Origin: Bacteroidales bacterium
GTDB taxonomy: Bacteria > Bacteroidota > Bacteroidia > Bacteroidales > Tenuifilaceae
DNA: 64,000 nucleotides
Assembly (NCBI GenBank): GCA_020636845.1
Contig: JACJXD010000007.1
Location: 62,001 to 126,000, forward strand
Direction of reading: 5' to 3'
Below the pieces are notes generated by a model, which searched no databases, was not told where the DNA came from, and saw only the letters and a program-made list of their open reading frames with translations. Position numbers and translations under genes: made by a program. Shown here piece after piece: positions 8,756 to 18,500 of the stretch. Position 1 is the first letter of the stretch, and the number at the start of each line of letters is the position of its first letter.

Positions 8756-10069
8756 TTACGATTTAGGCCTAAAATACAGTTGTATTGGCACTCCCGAAAA
8801 ATTAAACTTTTCGCGGAGTTTGTTTTCCATATACCGTTTATAAGGCTCCCGAATGTACTGTGGCAAATTACAGAAGAACGCAAACGAAGGAGCATGTGTC
8901 GGCAACTGGGTTACATACTTAATCTTTATAAACTTTCCCTTATACGCCGGAGGCGTTTTTATTTCGATGGCTTCCTGCAAAAACTCGTTAAGCTTCGACG
9001 TAGCAATACGTTGCTTCCTGTTATTGTAAACTTCCATTGCTGTTTCCAGCACCTTGTGAATGCGCTGCTTGGTTAGTGCCGATGAAAAAATAATTGGCAC
9101 ATCCTGAAAGGGAGCAATCCGTTCCTTTATTTGACTTGTAAATAGTTCAACCGACTTGTTGCTCTTTTCGATTAAGTCCCACTTATTAACAACAATTACA
9201 ACGCCCTTTTTATTTCGGTTTATCAACGAAAAAATATTCATATCCTGTCCTTCAATGCCTCTGGTTGCATCTATTAAAAGCAAACATACATCGGAACTTT
9301 CAATAGCACGAACCGAACGCAAAACCGAATAGAACTCCAAATCTTCCTTAACCTTTGTCTTCCGGCGAAGTCCGGCCGTATCCACAATAACAAAATCGAA
9401 TCCAAACTTCTGATAACGAGAATCTATGGCATCTCTTGTTGTTCCTGCAACAGAGGTAACAATATTCCGTTCCTCACCTACCAAGGCGTTTATTAACGAC
9501 GATTTTCCAACGTTAGGACGGCCAACCACTGCAATTCGAGGAATTTCTTCTTCTTCAGCCTCTTCCTCCTCGGCATTGCTAAAATTTTTCACAACCTCGT
9601 CGAGTAAATCACCTGTTCCCGAACCGCTAATTGCCGAAACGCACCAAGGGTCGCCTAAGCCCAAACTATAAAATTCGTTGGCTTCTAACCGCAAATCATT
9701 ATTATCAACCTTATTTACGACCAAGTGTACAGGCTTGGATGTGCGGCGGAGAATATTGGCAACCGACATATCCATGTCGGTAATACCGGTTCTAACATCA
9801 ACAATAAAAACAATGCTGTCCGCCTCATCAATGGCAAGGTGAACCTGTTTTCTGATTTCCTCCTCAAAAACATCGTCGGAGTTAACAACAAAACCACCGG
9901 TATCTATAATTGAAAACTCTATGCCGTTCCAATCCGACTTACCGTAAATTCTATCGCGAGTAACACCTGCAACTCCGTCCACAATGGCATGTCGTCCACC
10001 AACCATGCGGTTAAAAAAGGTTGATTTCCCAACATTAGGACGTCCAACAATTGCTACAATATTTCCCAT
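8756..10069 (-). CDS. der: Ribosome-assembly GTPase Der (EngA)
   Basis: The 437-residue product has the double-GTPase architecture unique to Der. The first G domain has GRPNVGKSTFF, DTGGF and NKVD, and the second has GRPNVGKSSLI, DTAGL and NKWD. A C-terminal KH-like domain completes it (about 350-437). Der binds the 50S subunit during late assembly and is normally essential. An acidic linker (EEEEAEEEE) separates the G domains. It is the last gene of a leftward unit with era 20 bp upstream and a pseudouridine synthase above that, all acting on ribosomal RNA or subunits. Confidence 0.97.
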   Translation of the reverse strand: MGNIVAIVGRPNVGKSTFFNRMVGGRHAIVDGVAGVTRDRIYGKSDWNGIEFSIIDTGGFVVNSDDVFEEEIRKQVHLAIDEADSIVFIVDVRTGITDMDMSVANILRRTSKPVHLVVNKVDNNDLRLEANEFYSLGLGDPWCVSAISGSGTGDLLDEVVKNFSNAEEEEAEEEEIPRIAVVGRPNVGKSSLINALVGEERNIVTSVAGTTRDAIDSRYQKFGFDFVIVDTAGLRRKTKVKEDLEFYSVLRSVRAIESSDVCLLLIDATRGIEGQDMNIFSLINRNKKGVVIVVNKWDLIEKSNKSVELFTSQIKERIAPFQDVPIIFSSALTKQRIHKVLETAMEVYNNRKQRIATSKLNEFLQEAIEIKTPPAYKGKFIKIKYVTQLPTHAPSFAFFCNLPQYIREPYKRYMENKLREKFNFSGVPIQLYFRPKS

Positions 10070-10089
10070 AATTCAAAATGCAAATTAAG

Positions 10090-10971
10090 TTAAAGTGGAT
10101 AACCAAACCGCTTTAGCTTTTTATCGCTATTGCGCCAATCGGAATCGACTTTTACAAATAGTTCAATATAAACCTTCTTGCCAAGAAATTTTTCCAGTTC
10201 CAACCGAGATTCGGTTCCAACCTTCTTGAGCATTCTGCCTTGCCTTCCTATCAAAATTGATTTCTGCGATTCCCTGTCAACATAAACAACAGCCCTTATC
10301 CTATCAATTGTTTCACTTTCCTTATACTCTTCAATTTCAACCTCAACAGAATAAGGAATTTCCTGCTTATAGTTAAGTAGAATTTTTTCGCGAATTATTT
10401 CCGAAGTAAAGAAACGCATCGTACGGTCGGTTAACGTATCCTTGGAAAAATACTCGGGTCCTTCGGGCAACTTCTCCACAATTAACTTGGTAAGTTCATC
10501 CACATTAAAAGAATGCAAAGCCGATATGGGTATAACTGTTGCCTTAGGCAATACAGCCCTCCATTGCTCCATAAGAACAACAACGTTGTCCTGATTGGAT
10601 AAATCGACTTTATTAATTGCCAGAATTATGGGCACATTTAACTGCTGTAACTTATCCAGAAACTCCTGATTTTTATTTGGGGTTTCCACCATATCGGTTA
10701 TGTACAGAATAACATCGGCATCCTCCAAGGCATTTTCCACAAACCGCATCATTGCCTCCTGAAGTTTATAAGCAGGCTTTAATATTCCCGGAGTATCGGA
10801 ATATACAATTTGATAATCGTCGGAATTAACAATTCCCATTATCCTGTGACGGGTGGTTTGCGCCTTACTGGTAACAATGGATAAATTTTCACCTACCAGC
10901 TTATTCATTAATGTGGACTTCCCCACATTGGGGTTCCCAATAATATTAACAAAACCCGATTTATGAGACAT
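10090..10971 (-). CDS. era: GTPase Era
   Basis: A 293-residue protein with an N-terminal GTPase domain (GNPNVGKSTLMNK, DTPGI, NKVD) and a C-terminal KH domain containing the GxxG-type loop in ILIGRQGRMLKKVG. Era binds the 3' end of 16S rRNA and chaperones 30S maturation. The length is typical. It lies between the pseudouridine synthase (30 bp) and der (20 bp) in one transcriptional direction, an arrangement that suggests co-transcription of ribosome biogenesis factors. Confidence 0.97.
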   Translation of the reverse strand: MSHKSGFVNIIGNPNVGKSTLMNKLVGENLSIVTSKAQTTRHRIMGIVNSDDYQIVYSDTPGILKPAYKLQEAMMRFVENALEDADVILYITDMVETPNKNQEFLDKLQQLNVPIILAINKVDLSNQDNVVVLMEQWRAVLPKATVIPISALHSFNVDELTKLIVEKLPEGPEYFSKDTLTDRTMRFFTSEIIREKILLNYKQEIPYSVEVEIEEYKESETIDRIRAVVYVDRESQKSILIGRQGRMLKKVGTESRLELEKFLGKKVYIELFVKVDSDWRNSDKKLKRFGYPL

Positions 10972-11001
10972 AACGCTTAATTTAAAAGGTTAGCAATAAT
11001 G

Positions 11002-12684
11002 TTAAAATCTTCCAATTTTAAGCATGTTAACCTCTTTTTGTGTAAGAAAGCGCCATTGTCCGCGAGGTATTCCTTTTTTTGTTAAACCGGCAAAGTAAAC
11101 CCTATCCAACTTCATTACCTTAAACCCAAAGGAATCGAAAATACGACGTACCACTCTATTTTGTCCGCTGTGAAGTTCTACTCCAATCTCGGTTCCATCG
11201 CTATCCTCAGTATAGTCGATAATATCGACATTAACCTTTTCGCCGTCCAACTCAACTCCGTCCAACACCTTTTGCATTTCGGCTGGCGAAATTTTCTTAT
11301 CGAGTCCAACAAAGTAAATTTTCCGTTTACGGTTACTAGGATGGGTTAACTTAGTTGTAAGTTCACCATCGTTTGTTAAAAGCAACACACCCGTGCTGTT
11401 CCTATCCAAACGCCCAACCGGATAAACACGTTCGGGGCAAGCGCCTTCGATAAGTTCCATAACCGTGTGCTTTGCATGAGGATCGTCAACCGTTGTAACG
11501 TAGTCCTTAGGCTTATTCAACAGAATATATACCTTACGCTCTGCTACTAACTTTTTCCCCTTTAACTCAACATCATCGGAAAGTTTTACCTTCGTTCCCA
11601 ATTCGGTAATAACTTGTCCGTTAACCGATACCTGTCCGTTTTCAATTAACTCATCGGCTTCGCGCCTACTGCATACACCTGCGTTAGAAATGAAACGGTT
11701 AAGTCTGATTATGGTATCGCCCGAAATTTCCGGAGCAACATCCGAAACCTGTTCATCGATATTGGGTTCTAAATCCCAATCATGTTTCCGTTGAAAGGTA
11801 CGCGAACGATAGCCGCTTGGTTCGTCCGATCTGCTTTTGTTGGAACGGAAATTTTCCCTTCCTTCAAATTTATCGTATCTGCCTGTTGATTTTCTATACG
11901 ACCTATCATCTCCTCTATCATCGCTTCTGCGCCTAAAACCTTCGGGTTTATCGAAACGACGACGGTAATCGCCATCACGGTCAAAACTACGTGACGACCT
12001 GCGGTCATCGCCTCTCCTGTCCTCGCGGTTATCGTCTCTACGTCTAAAGCCTTCGGGCTTGTCGGAACGACGACGGTAATCGCCATCACGGTCAAAACTA
12101 CGTGACGACCTGCGGTCATCGCCTCTCCTGTCCTCGCGGTTATCGTCCCTACGCCTAAAGCCTTCGGGCTTGTCGGAACGACGACGGTAATCGCCATCAC
12201 GGTCAAAACTACGTGACGACCTGCGGTCATCGCCTCTCCTGTCCTCGCGGTTATCGTCCCTACGCCTAAAGCCTTCGGGCTTGTCGGAACGACGACGGTA
12301 ATCGCCATCACGGTCAAAACTACGTGACGACCTGCGGTCATCGCCTCTCCTGTCCTCGCGGTTATCGTCCCTACGCCTAAAGCCTTCGGGCTTGTCGGAA
12401 CGACGACGAGAGTCTCCGTCACGGTCAAAACTCCGTGAAGGTCTGCGATCTTCGCTTTTTTCCTCTTCGCTATAATCTCGATTAATTTTTCTTGAAGCTT
12501 TTTCTTCACTTTCCTGATAGTCAGAACGACTCTCAGAGTGTTCATCGGAATTTTCGGAAGCACCTTGTGCTTGCTCTAAAGTTCTAGTTGTCAAAGTCCG
12601 TGGACGGTAAACCCTAGCGGGTTCTTCCTGGGAGTTAGTCCGCTTCTCGCGTTTAACATCCCCATTGTTTCTTGATTTTTCCAT
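11002..12684 (-). CDS. rRNA pseudouridine synthase (RsuA/RluB family) with repetitive Arg/Asp-rich N-terminus
   Basis: The catalytic part occupies roughly residues 325-560. An S4 RNA-binding domain (IRLNRFISNAGVCSRREADE) is followed by the synthase domain with the catalytic aspartate Asp427 in PVGRLDRNSTGVLLLTND. It isomerises specific rRNA uridines, most like RluB (23S). The N-terminal 320 residues are a charged, disordered extension built largely from five nearly identical 37-residue repeats (core RSFDRDGDYRRRSDKPEGF). Such RG/RD-rich tails are common in Bacteroidota members of this family and probably bind RNA. The repeat copy number is likely to vary. It heads the era-der unit. Start chosen at the first ATG, with MEKSRNNGD; the disordered tail makes the exact start hard to test. 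Confidence 0.92.
   Translation of the reverse strand: MEKSRNNGDVKREKRTNSQEEPARVYRPRTLTTRTLEQAQGASENSDEHSESRSDYQESEEKASRKINRDYSEEEKSEDRRPSRSFDRDGDSRRRSDKPEGFRRRDDNREDRRGDDRRSSRSFDRDGDYRRRSDKPEGFRRRDDNREDRRGDDRRSSRSFDRDGDYRRRSDKPEGFRRRDDNREDRRGDDRRSSRSFDRDGDYRRRSDKPEGFRRRDDNREDRRGDDRRSSRSFDRDGDYRRRFDKPEGFRRRSDDRGDDRSYRKSTGRYDKFEGRENFRSNKSRSDEPSGYRSRTFQRKHDWDLEPNIDEQVSDVAPEISGDTIIRLNRFISNAGVCSRREADELIENGQVSVNGQVITELGTKVKLSDDVELKGKKLVAERKVYILLNKPKDYVTTVDDPHAKHTVMELIEGACPERVYPVGRLDRNSTGVLLLTNDGELTTKLTHPSNRKRKIYFVGLDKKISPAEMQKVLDGVELDGEKVNVDIIDYTEDSDGTEIGVELHSGQNRVVRRIFDSFGFKVMKLDRVYFAGLTKKGIPRGQWRFLTQKEVNMLKIGRF
11890..12444 (-). repeat. 111-bp in-frame tandem repeat array (five units)
   Basis: The landmark GCCATCACGG recurs at 11971, 12082, 12193 and 12304, exactly 111 bp apart, with a diverged fifth copy near 12415. 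The period is 37 codons, so copy changes keep the reading frame. The inner units are almost identical at the DNA level, whereas the outer ones carry substitutions, which is the pattern expected from recent slippage or unequal exchange. Boundaries are approximate. Confidence 0.9.
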
Positions 12685-12866
12685 TTTTTCAATTAGTCTA
12701 TTAACATCCAGCCAACTCTATGACTGAAAATTTAGCGTGCAAAGATAATTAATATTTTATATTCCAATGATTAACAACGAATAAAATGTGTTAAGATTAT
12801 ATAAAAGATTGTAACGCTGCGCCTTTCATCTACAAATATTCACGGAACACTACATCAAAGCAATAA

Positions 12867-15206
12867 TCATTTTTCCGTCCCGATAATTTTTATTTTTCGC
12901 CGAAAGACCTCGCCTTGATCATCAATCAAAGTAAGAGTATATGTTCCCGGGTCCGGATCAACAACCATTTCGTGAACTCCCTTGGTTTTCCCTAAATACT
13001 TTTCGTTTAAATGCCAATAGATGGTAGCATTCGGATTTCGATGCGTTGCCTTCCAAATACTCTGGCTACGTTTCCCTTTCGCCTCGTACGGAATATAAAT
13101 ATCAGCGCCATAAAAAGGATATATTAAATCGATATTTTGGACTTCGTCGTGATTAGCATGACAGCCATCCTTGTAAGGAGGCAAACTTTTATACTCTGCA
13201 TGAACCCGTTTATAAAACCACTCCTGAGCCGGAGGAAGCACAAACCAACTAGCCGAGGTAATCTGACTGCCGGACACACACGAACGAGTAACTCTAAACC
13301 GTTTGGCCTTATCCAAGTAAATTTTACGATGATACATGCAAGGAAGCGTTTTTGTTTTAACTGCCGGAACCAATTCGGAAATTGTATCGGGGCAATTCTC
13401 CGAAGCCATCAAACCGCTCTGCTTGCAGGTTATTGCCTTCTGCAAATCGAAATACGGAGGAGTAAACCACTTCGAAGCAGGTAAAATGGAAAATATATCG
13501 AACATTACGGGAGCCGCCGCTGCTACTCCTATTAAATCGGCACGGCCCTCGCCATCGGCATTGCCCACCCAAACAGCCACCGTGTAATCAGGCGTTACGC
13601 CAATTGCCCATGCATCCCTAAAACCATAACTTGTCCCCGTTTTCCATGCAATTCGTTGAGAAGAAATAAAACTGCGCCATGTACCATCCTCACCCGGACG
13701 GTTTGCCTGTGTTAACGCTTCAAGGGTAAGGTATGCTGCCCCCGAACCTATTCCATAAGCGGAAATCCGTTGATTTGCATCAGGCTTTGCTTCTGCATCA
13801 TAATGTAAGTAAACACCACAAGATGTGTCAGTTTGAACTTTTCGCGCCAACGCCGAATACGCCCTTGCCAGCTCCCACATAGTTGACTCTGCGCCACCTA
13901 ATATAATCGACAATCCATAGTGTGAAGCAGGTTTATCGATACTATACAAGCCAATGTTTCGAATATTATTGTAAAACTTTTCCAACCCATACTCTTTTAG
14001 CAAGTTCACCGATGGCACATTCAACGAGCGAGATATAATTTCGTTGGCGTGTACTGCTCCCTCGAATGTTTTACTAAAATTTTGCGGAGTAAATCCGGCA
14101 TAAGCCACCGGTAAATCCTTAACCAACTCCCGCGGATAAAGCAAACCCTCGGATAACATATACCCATAAAGGAACGGTTTTAAAAGACTACCGTAACTTC
14201 GCCGCGATGTTATAATATCGACCAACGATGAATTTGCAGGATTATTTGTCAGGATATTTCCAATGTAAGCCAGCACTTCACCATTTTTATTGTCCACAAC
14301 CATTGCGGCCATATTTCTAATTCCATTAGCCATAAAATGGCGATGATACCGATTGGCAATACGCTGAGCATTATCCTGAATTTGCCTTTGAATGGTTGAC
14401 TTAACCAGTTGTCCTTTTAATCCGTCGTGAATACAACGCGTAAGTAAATGCGACGCTTTCTGCGGCAACGCATTTGCCGGATTTGGAGCAGGCTCCAACA
14501 GTGCTAACCTGTATGCTTCTTCATCTATATATCCTTTTCGCATTAATTTTTTAAGCAACCTGTTACGCTTTTCTATTAGCAAATGAGGATTACGTCCCGG
14601 GTATATAAGCCCCGGAGCGTTAGGCAGTACAGCTAGCGATGCAGCCTCTGCCCAACTAAGGTTATCGGGGCTTGTTCCAAAATACCGCCATGCGGCTGCA
14701 TCTATCCCAACAACATTTCCGCCAAAAGGAGCATGGGAGGCATACTTAGCCAGAATAGTCCGTTTAGAATAGGACAACTCCGTTCTTACAGCCAACACCA
14801 TTTCGACAACTTTTTCCAAATACGATCGAGGTTTCCCCTTACGCGACAATCGCACCAACTGCATGGTTAACGTGCTTGCTCCGCTTACCACTTTTCGGGC
14901 TTTAATATTTTGCACCATTGCCCTTACCACAGAAACAGGGTTTACACCCAGATGATACCAAAAGTAAGCATCTTCGAATTGAGTCAAACAAATTGCAAAT
15001 TTGTAAGGCACCGTATCGGTTTCGGGAAATTGCCACATTCCCTCGTCGGAAACAGTTGCCGATAGCAACTGACCATTTCTATCGAGAAGAACTGTTGATG
15101 TTGAATTGTGAAACCGAACAGGACGAATAAGAATAAAAAAAGCCAGCAGGAGAAAAACTCCTGCTAACAAAATTTTGTATGATTTTTTTATGTTTCCGAA
15201 ACGCAT
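12867..15206 (-). CDS. pbpC: Penicillin-binding protein 1C
   Basis: A 779-residue bifunctional murein synthase. A membrane anchor (residues 12-28) is followed by a GT51 glycosyltransferase domain whose catalytic Glu78 lies in QFEDAYFWYH, with STLTMQLVRL further on. The transpeptidase domain has Ser340 and Lys343 in SYGSLLKPF, and a KTG box in WKTGTSYGFRDAW. A C-terminal BiPBP_C-type beta domain ends the protein (about 690-779). It polymerises and cross-links peptidoglycan in the periplasm. The gene lies next to the alpha-2-macroglobulin gene in the same orientation, the classic PbpC/YfhM pairing, which suggests that the inhibitor guards cells when the wall is repaired. Confidence 0.95.
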   Translation of the reverse strand: MRFGNIKKSYKILLAGVFLLLAFFILIRPVRFHNSTSTVLLDRNGQLLSATVSDEGMWQFPETDTVPYKFAICLTQFEDAYFWYHLGVNPVSVVRAMVQNIKARKVVSGASTLTMQLVRLSRKGKPRSYLEKVVEMVLAVRTELSYSKRTILAKYASHAPFGGNVVGIDAAAWRYFGTSPDNLSWAEAASLAVLPNAPGLIYPGRNPHLLIEKRNRLLKKLMRKGYIDEEAYRLALLEPAPNPANALPQKASHLLTRCIHDGLKGQLVKSTIQRQIQDNAQRIANRYHRHFMANGIRNMAAMVVDNKNGEVLAYIGNILTNNPANSSLVDIITSRRSYGSLLKPFLYGYMLSEGLLYPRELVKDLPVAYAGFTPQNFSKTFEGAVHANEIISRSLNVPSVNLLKEYGLEKFYNNIRNIGLYSIDKPASHYGLSIILGGAESTMWELARAYSALARKVQTDTSCGVYLHYDAEAKPDANQRISAYGIGSGAAYLTLEALTQANRPGEDGTWRSFISSQRIAWKTGTSYGFRDAWAIGVTPDYTVAVWVGNADGEGRADLIGVAAAAPVMFDIFSILPASKWFTPPYFDLQKAITCKQSGLMASENCPDTISELVPAVKTKTLPCMYHRKIYLDKAKRFRVTRSCVSGSQITSASWFVLPPAQEWFYKRVHAEYKSLPPYKDGCHANHDEVQNIDLIYPFYGADIYIPYEAKGKRSQSIWKATHRNPNATIYWHLNEKYLGKTKGVHEMVVDPDPGTYTLTLIDDQGEVFRRKIKIIGTEK

Positions 15207-15248
15207 TTACTATTTATAAAAACAAACTAAAGTATTTTCATATCTGTA

Positions 15249-15413
15249 TCAACAATGATTTATAGAGATTCCATCTGAGTTCAAAGATTTCTCATAGTCA
15301 ATTTCCAATTCAGATATTTTTTGCAACAAATGACCCTCAAAGAATTCTTGATATTCCTTAAGGCTTCTGAATATGGATTGAACTTTAAATAAAAAAATCT
15401 TAGAGTGGTTCAT
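15249..15413 (-). CDS. Possible small protein, 54 residues
   Basis: A short reading frame starts at an ATG (15413) and gives MNHSKIFLFKVQSIF and then a helical, charged sequence with EYQEFFEGHLL and KISELEIDYEKSL, ending at TGA. The composition looks like a genuine amphipathic protein rather than random AT-rich translation. It sits in the 330-bp gap between the alpha-2-macroglobulin gene and pbpC, in the same orientation. No family is recognised, and it could be a remnant. Confidence 0.35.
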   Translation of the reverse strand: MNHSKIFLFKVQSIFRSLKEYQEFFEGHLLQKISELEIDYEKSLNSDGISINHC

Positions 15414-15456
15414 TGTCTCATTTAGTTAATCAAACTGTATAAAATCCAATATTAAA

Positions 15457-15526
15457 TGTCATCCAGAGCGAAGCGAAAGATCTATTTTATTTAAGACCAG
15501 ATGCTTTACTTCGTTCAGCATGACAA
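15457..15526. repeat. REP-like palindromic intergenic element
   Basis: The segment opens with TGTCATCCAGAGCGAAGCGA and closes with TTCGTTCAGCATGACA, so the ends are imperfect inverted copies. It resembles elements at 48331-48395, 48446-48523 and 49619-49682. The shared plan is TGTCATTTCGAACRAAGCGAGAAATCT-like ends around a variable middle. Confidence 0.6.
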
Positions 15527-15536
15527 AAACTATTTT

Positions 15537-18500
15537 CTACTCCACTACAACCCATCCGCCTTTTTGCGAAGCAGCAATAGTGTTGTCGTACATTGCTTCG
15601 CAATGCGGGCCAGGCATATAATACCGTCCGGCATAAGTGGCCGTTAACTTTATGGTAAACTTCTTGCTCGTATTAGGCTTTACGCTGAAGTAAGTAATTA
15701 CCCTGTCGTCGCGAATATCCTGATAATCGAAATTATTGGCCGACTCGTTTCCGGTTCCCTCAAAACGGGCATTCTGAATTTCCCATCCTGACGGGAATAT
15801 CTGGGTAAGAGCCATCTCTTTAAGTTCTCCCCTAACACCTGGATTGGAAATAGTTACCTCACAGGTAAAATCGGTTCCCTTTTTAAGATTTTCAGGGTTT
15901 AGCACAGAACCGTTAGCCGACAAGTAAACCACTTTCATGTTGATGTTACTCTCGAACGATTTTTCTTCCCCTAACGGAGGAATCCCCGTTAAAACTATGC
16001 TGGTATAAACTGGCTTCTTACCGTTATTTTCGTAAACAATACCGTTTAATCCATCGGCAATTTGAAGTTGCTCACGTGCCACCGGTTTGTCGCTCGACAA
16101 CTTTTTAGAACTGTTTCCAATGGAATACCTCAACGCTACCGAGTTATCAGCACCTTTCTGTATGGACAACTTTGAAAGCGCCATAAGATCGACAGCTGTT
16201 TCCTGTGTACTCATCCAAGCGTTGCCCGAAAGCACCTTGCTAATTTCCTTTGCTATTGGGAAAGCACGGGAATCGTCCTTAAGCAGAATGAGAGTTTCCA
16301 GCACAATACCCTTATCACGATTTGTTGAACCATACGTATAACTTAACTCCCTATAACTATTTACCGTTAACGGCACATTCTGAATAATCGACCTTGCCGT
16401 TTCATCCTGACCAATTAAAGCGTATGCAGCGGCAAGTCGCATTTTAGCGGTAAGCCCCAAATCGTGTTCCTTTAACTTGTTCATGGCTCCAACTTCAGCC
16501 TTTTTAGCCAACGCCAGCGTATATAACCTGTAAGCCTGAACCAAATCGTCATTCCGATAATCGCTCCGTGAATAGGTATATCCCCGTGCAGCCCTACGCT
16601 GATACGAAATCCAGTTAGCAATTAACCCTTGAGGAACATCATACCCATTGTTCTGCGCTTCGATTAAGAAATGCCCAACATAACTGGTACTCCAATCGTC
16701 GCTATATACATACGAAGGCCAATAACGAAAACTTCCATCGGAATTCTGAAATTGCGACAACTTTCGGATAGCCTCATTCACAAAATAGTCGATATTACCC
16801 TGTTGCCCGCTGGACAGTTCAACCAACTTGTCCAAATACAACTGAGGAAATGCAGCCGAAGTTGTTTGCTCCACACAACCGTGAGGATAATGAATAAGGT
16901 CATCAAGACGCTTTTTCAAATTTAACGGAGGCAATACGGAAGCCTCCAAAAAAGCAGCGTTGCTTCCTTTAATCCCGAATGTGCTAAAGTTAAGTTTCAA
17001 CTTAGCATTGGCAGGCACCAACGTATCGATACTTCGCGTAACTTCCGATATAGGATTGCGCACCATTATATCGATGGTTTGAGTTGACTTAATACCATTA
17101 CCTTCTGCCTCAACCTCTACTTTTGCAGGGCCACTGGCTCCTCCAACCTTCAAATTAAAGAATATAATTTTATCGCCAACCTCGCTAAACGAAAGCGTCT
17201 TGGCTTTCTCTCCACTAATGGAAATGTTGGGTGAAGTTTTAACCGTAACTGTAACCTTTTTCATTTTAGGTGACATGGTAAATACATTCACCGGTAAACT
17301 AATATCCTCCTGAGGTCCTAAAACCCGAGGCAACGTGGCCATAACCATTAAATCGTTTCGAACAGGGCAAGTCTTCTCGGTCATTCCGTATGCCCCGTTA
17401 TTAGCGGCAACAACCATCACCCTAACACTTCCGATATAGTTGTCCATGGTAAAGTTTATTTTCTTGCTCTTCCCCTTTTCAACTACATAAGGTCCGAAAA
17501 ACCGAACTACCGGCTTAAACCGTTGATTTTTTTCTCCATCGTTAGGCTTTAAATTTTCATCGCCACCAACGGAAATAAGCCTTTCCAACTTACCACCGTA
17601 AGCACCTATTACATCGTTATACAAATCCCACGTTTTTACTCCAATAGCCTCGCGTGCATAGAATACCGAATGAGGATCGGGTGTTTTAAACCGGTTAATA
17701 TCCAACAAGCCTTCGTCCACCATTGCCAACGTAAAACACATTTTTTTCCCATTCTTTTCGCTCACACTAATTTCTACCGGCTTTTCCGCCTTTAACTCAT
17801 CATCCATTTTAATTATAGGTTGAAGAATTGTAGCAGGATCGGTTACGTTTAACCGCGTAATGCCATACAACCTAATTGGCATATCGTTGTTTTTCCCTTT
17901 GTGCGGCTGCACAAGCGTTACATGAAAATAAACATTGGGCGACATCTCCGGTGTGGTTTCAACGCTAACCACATTAACGGGTTTAAACGCATCGACCCAC
18001 CAAGCGGATATTACCTTAGAGCCATTTTCGATGCTGATGAGCGCTCGCGCATTTTCCGCCCCCGGAATGGTAAGCTGAACATGGTCGCCCACATTGCAAT
18101 CTTCCTTATCGGCAGCAATTGCCAGTACGTTTGCACTTCCTGGCCTATCGGCTTGCGACTTTCCTGAATCGTAAGGCCAATCGAAATAAACATAGGTTCC
18201 ACTGCTATTCCCTGTCTTTTTATTGGTAACTTTAATGTAATAGCGCCCCCATTCGGGATAGTTTACACGTAAAGTAACATTTGCTTTCCCGTTTACCGTA
18301 GAAAACTGTTTCCTTGTAATTAACTTATCGTAACTTCTACTTACATAGCTGGCCTCGCCCTCGTCCGGCTGTTCCCACCACCAACGCCAAGTTAACTTAT
18401 ACATTTCCATTTCCAAATCGGAACAACTAACGGGTTTCCCGTCAACATTAACCGTTACCACGCTTAACTCATGATCCCGATCGGTTTCCAACCAACCCCT

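Noticed and set aside
11890..12444. Tandem array considered as CRISPR
   Set aside because: The units are 111 bp, directly abutting with no spacers, and code in frame for a protein.
11769..12563. 264-codon open frame on the minus strand
   Set aside because: It lies entirely inside the pseudouridine synthase gene, in a different frame, and is open only because the 111-bp repeat lacks stops in that frame.
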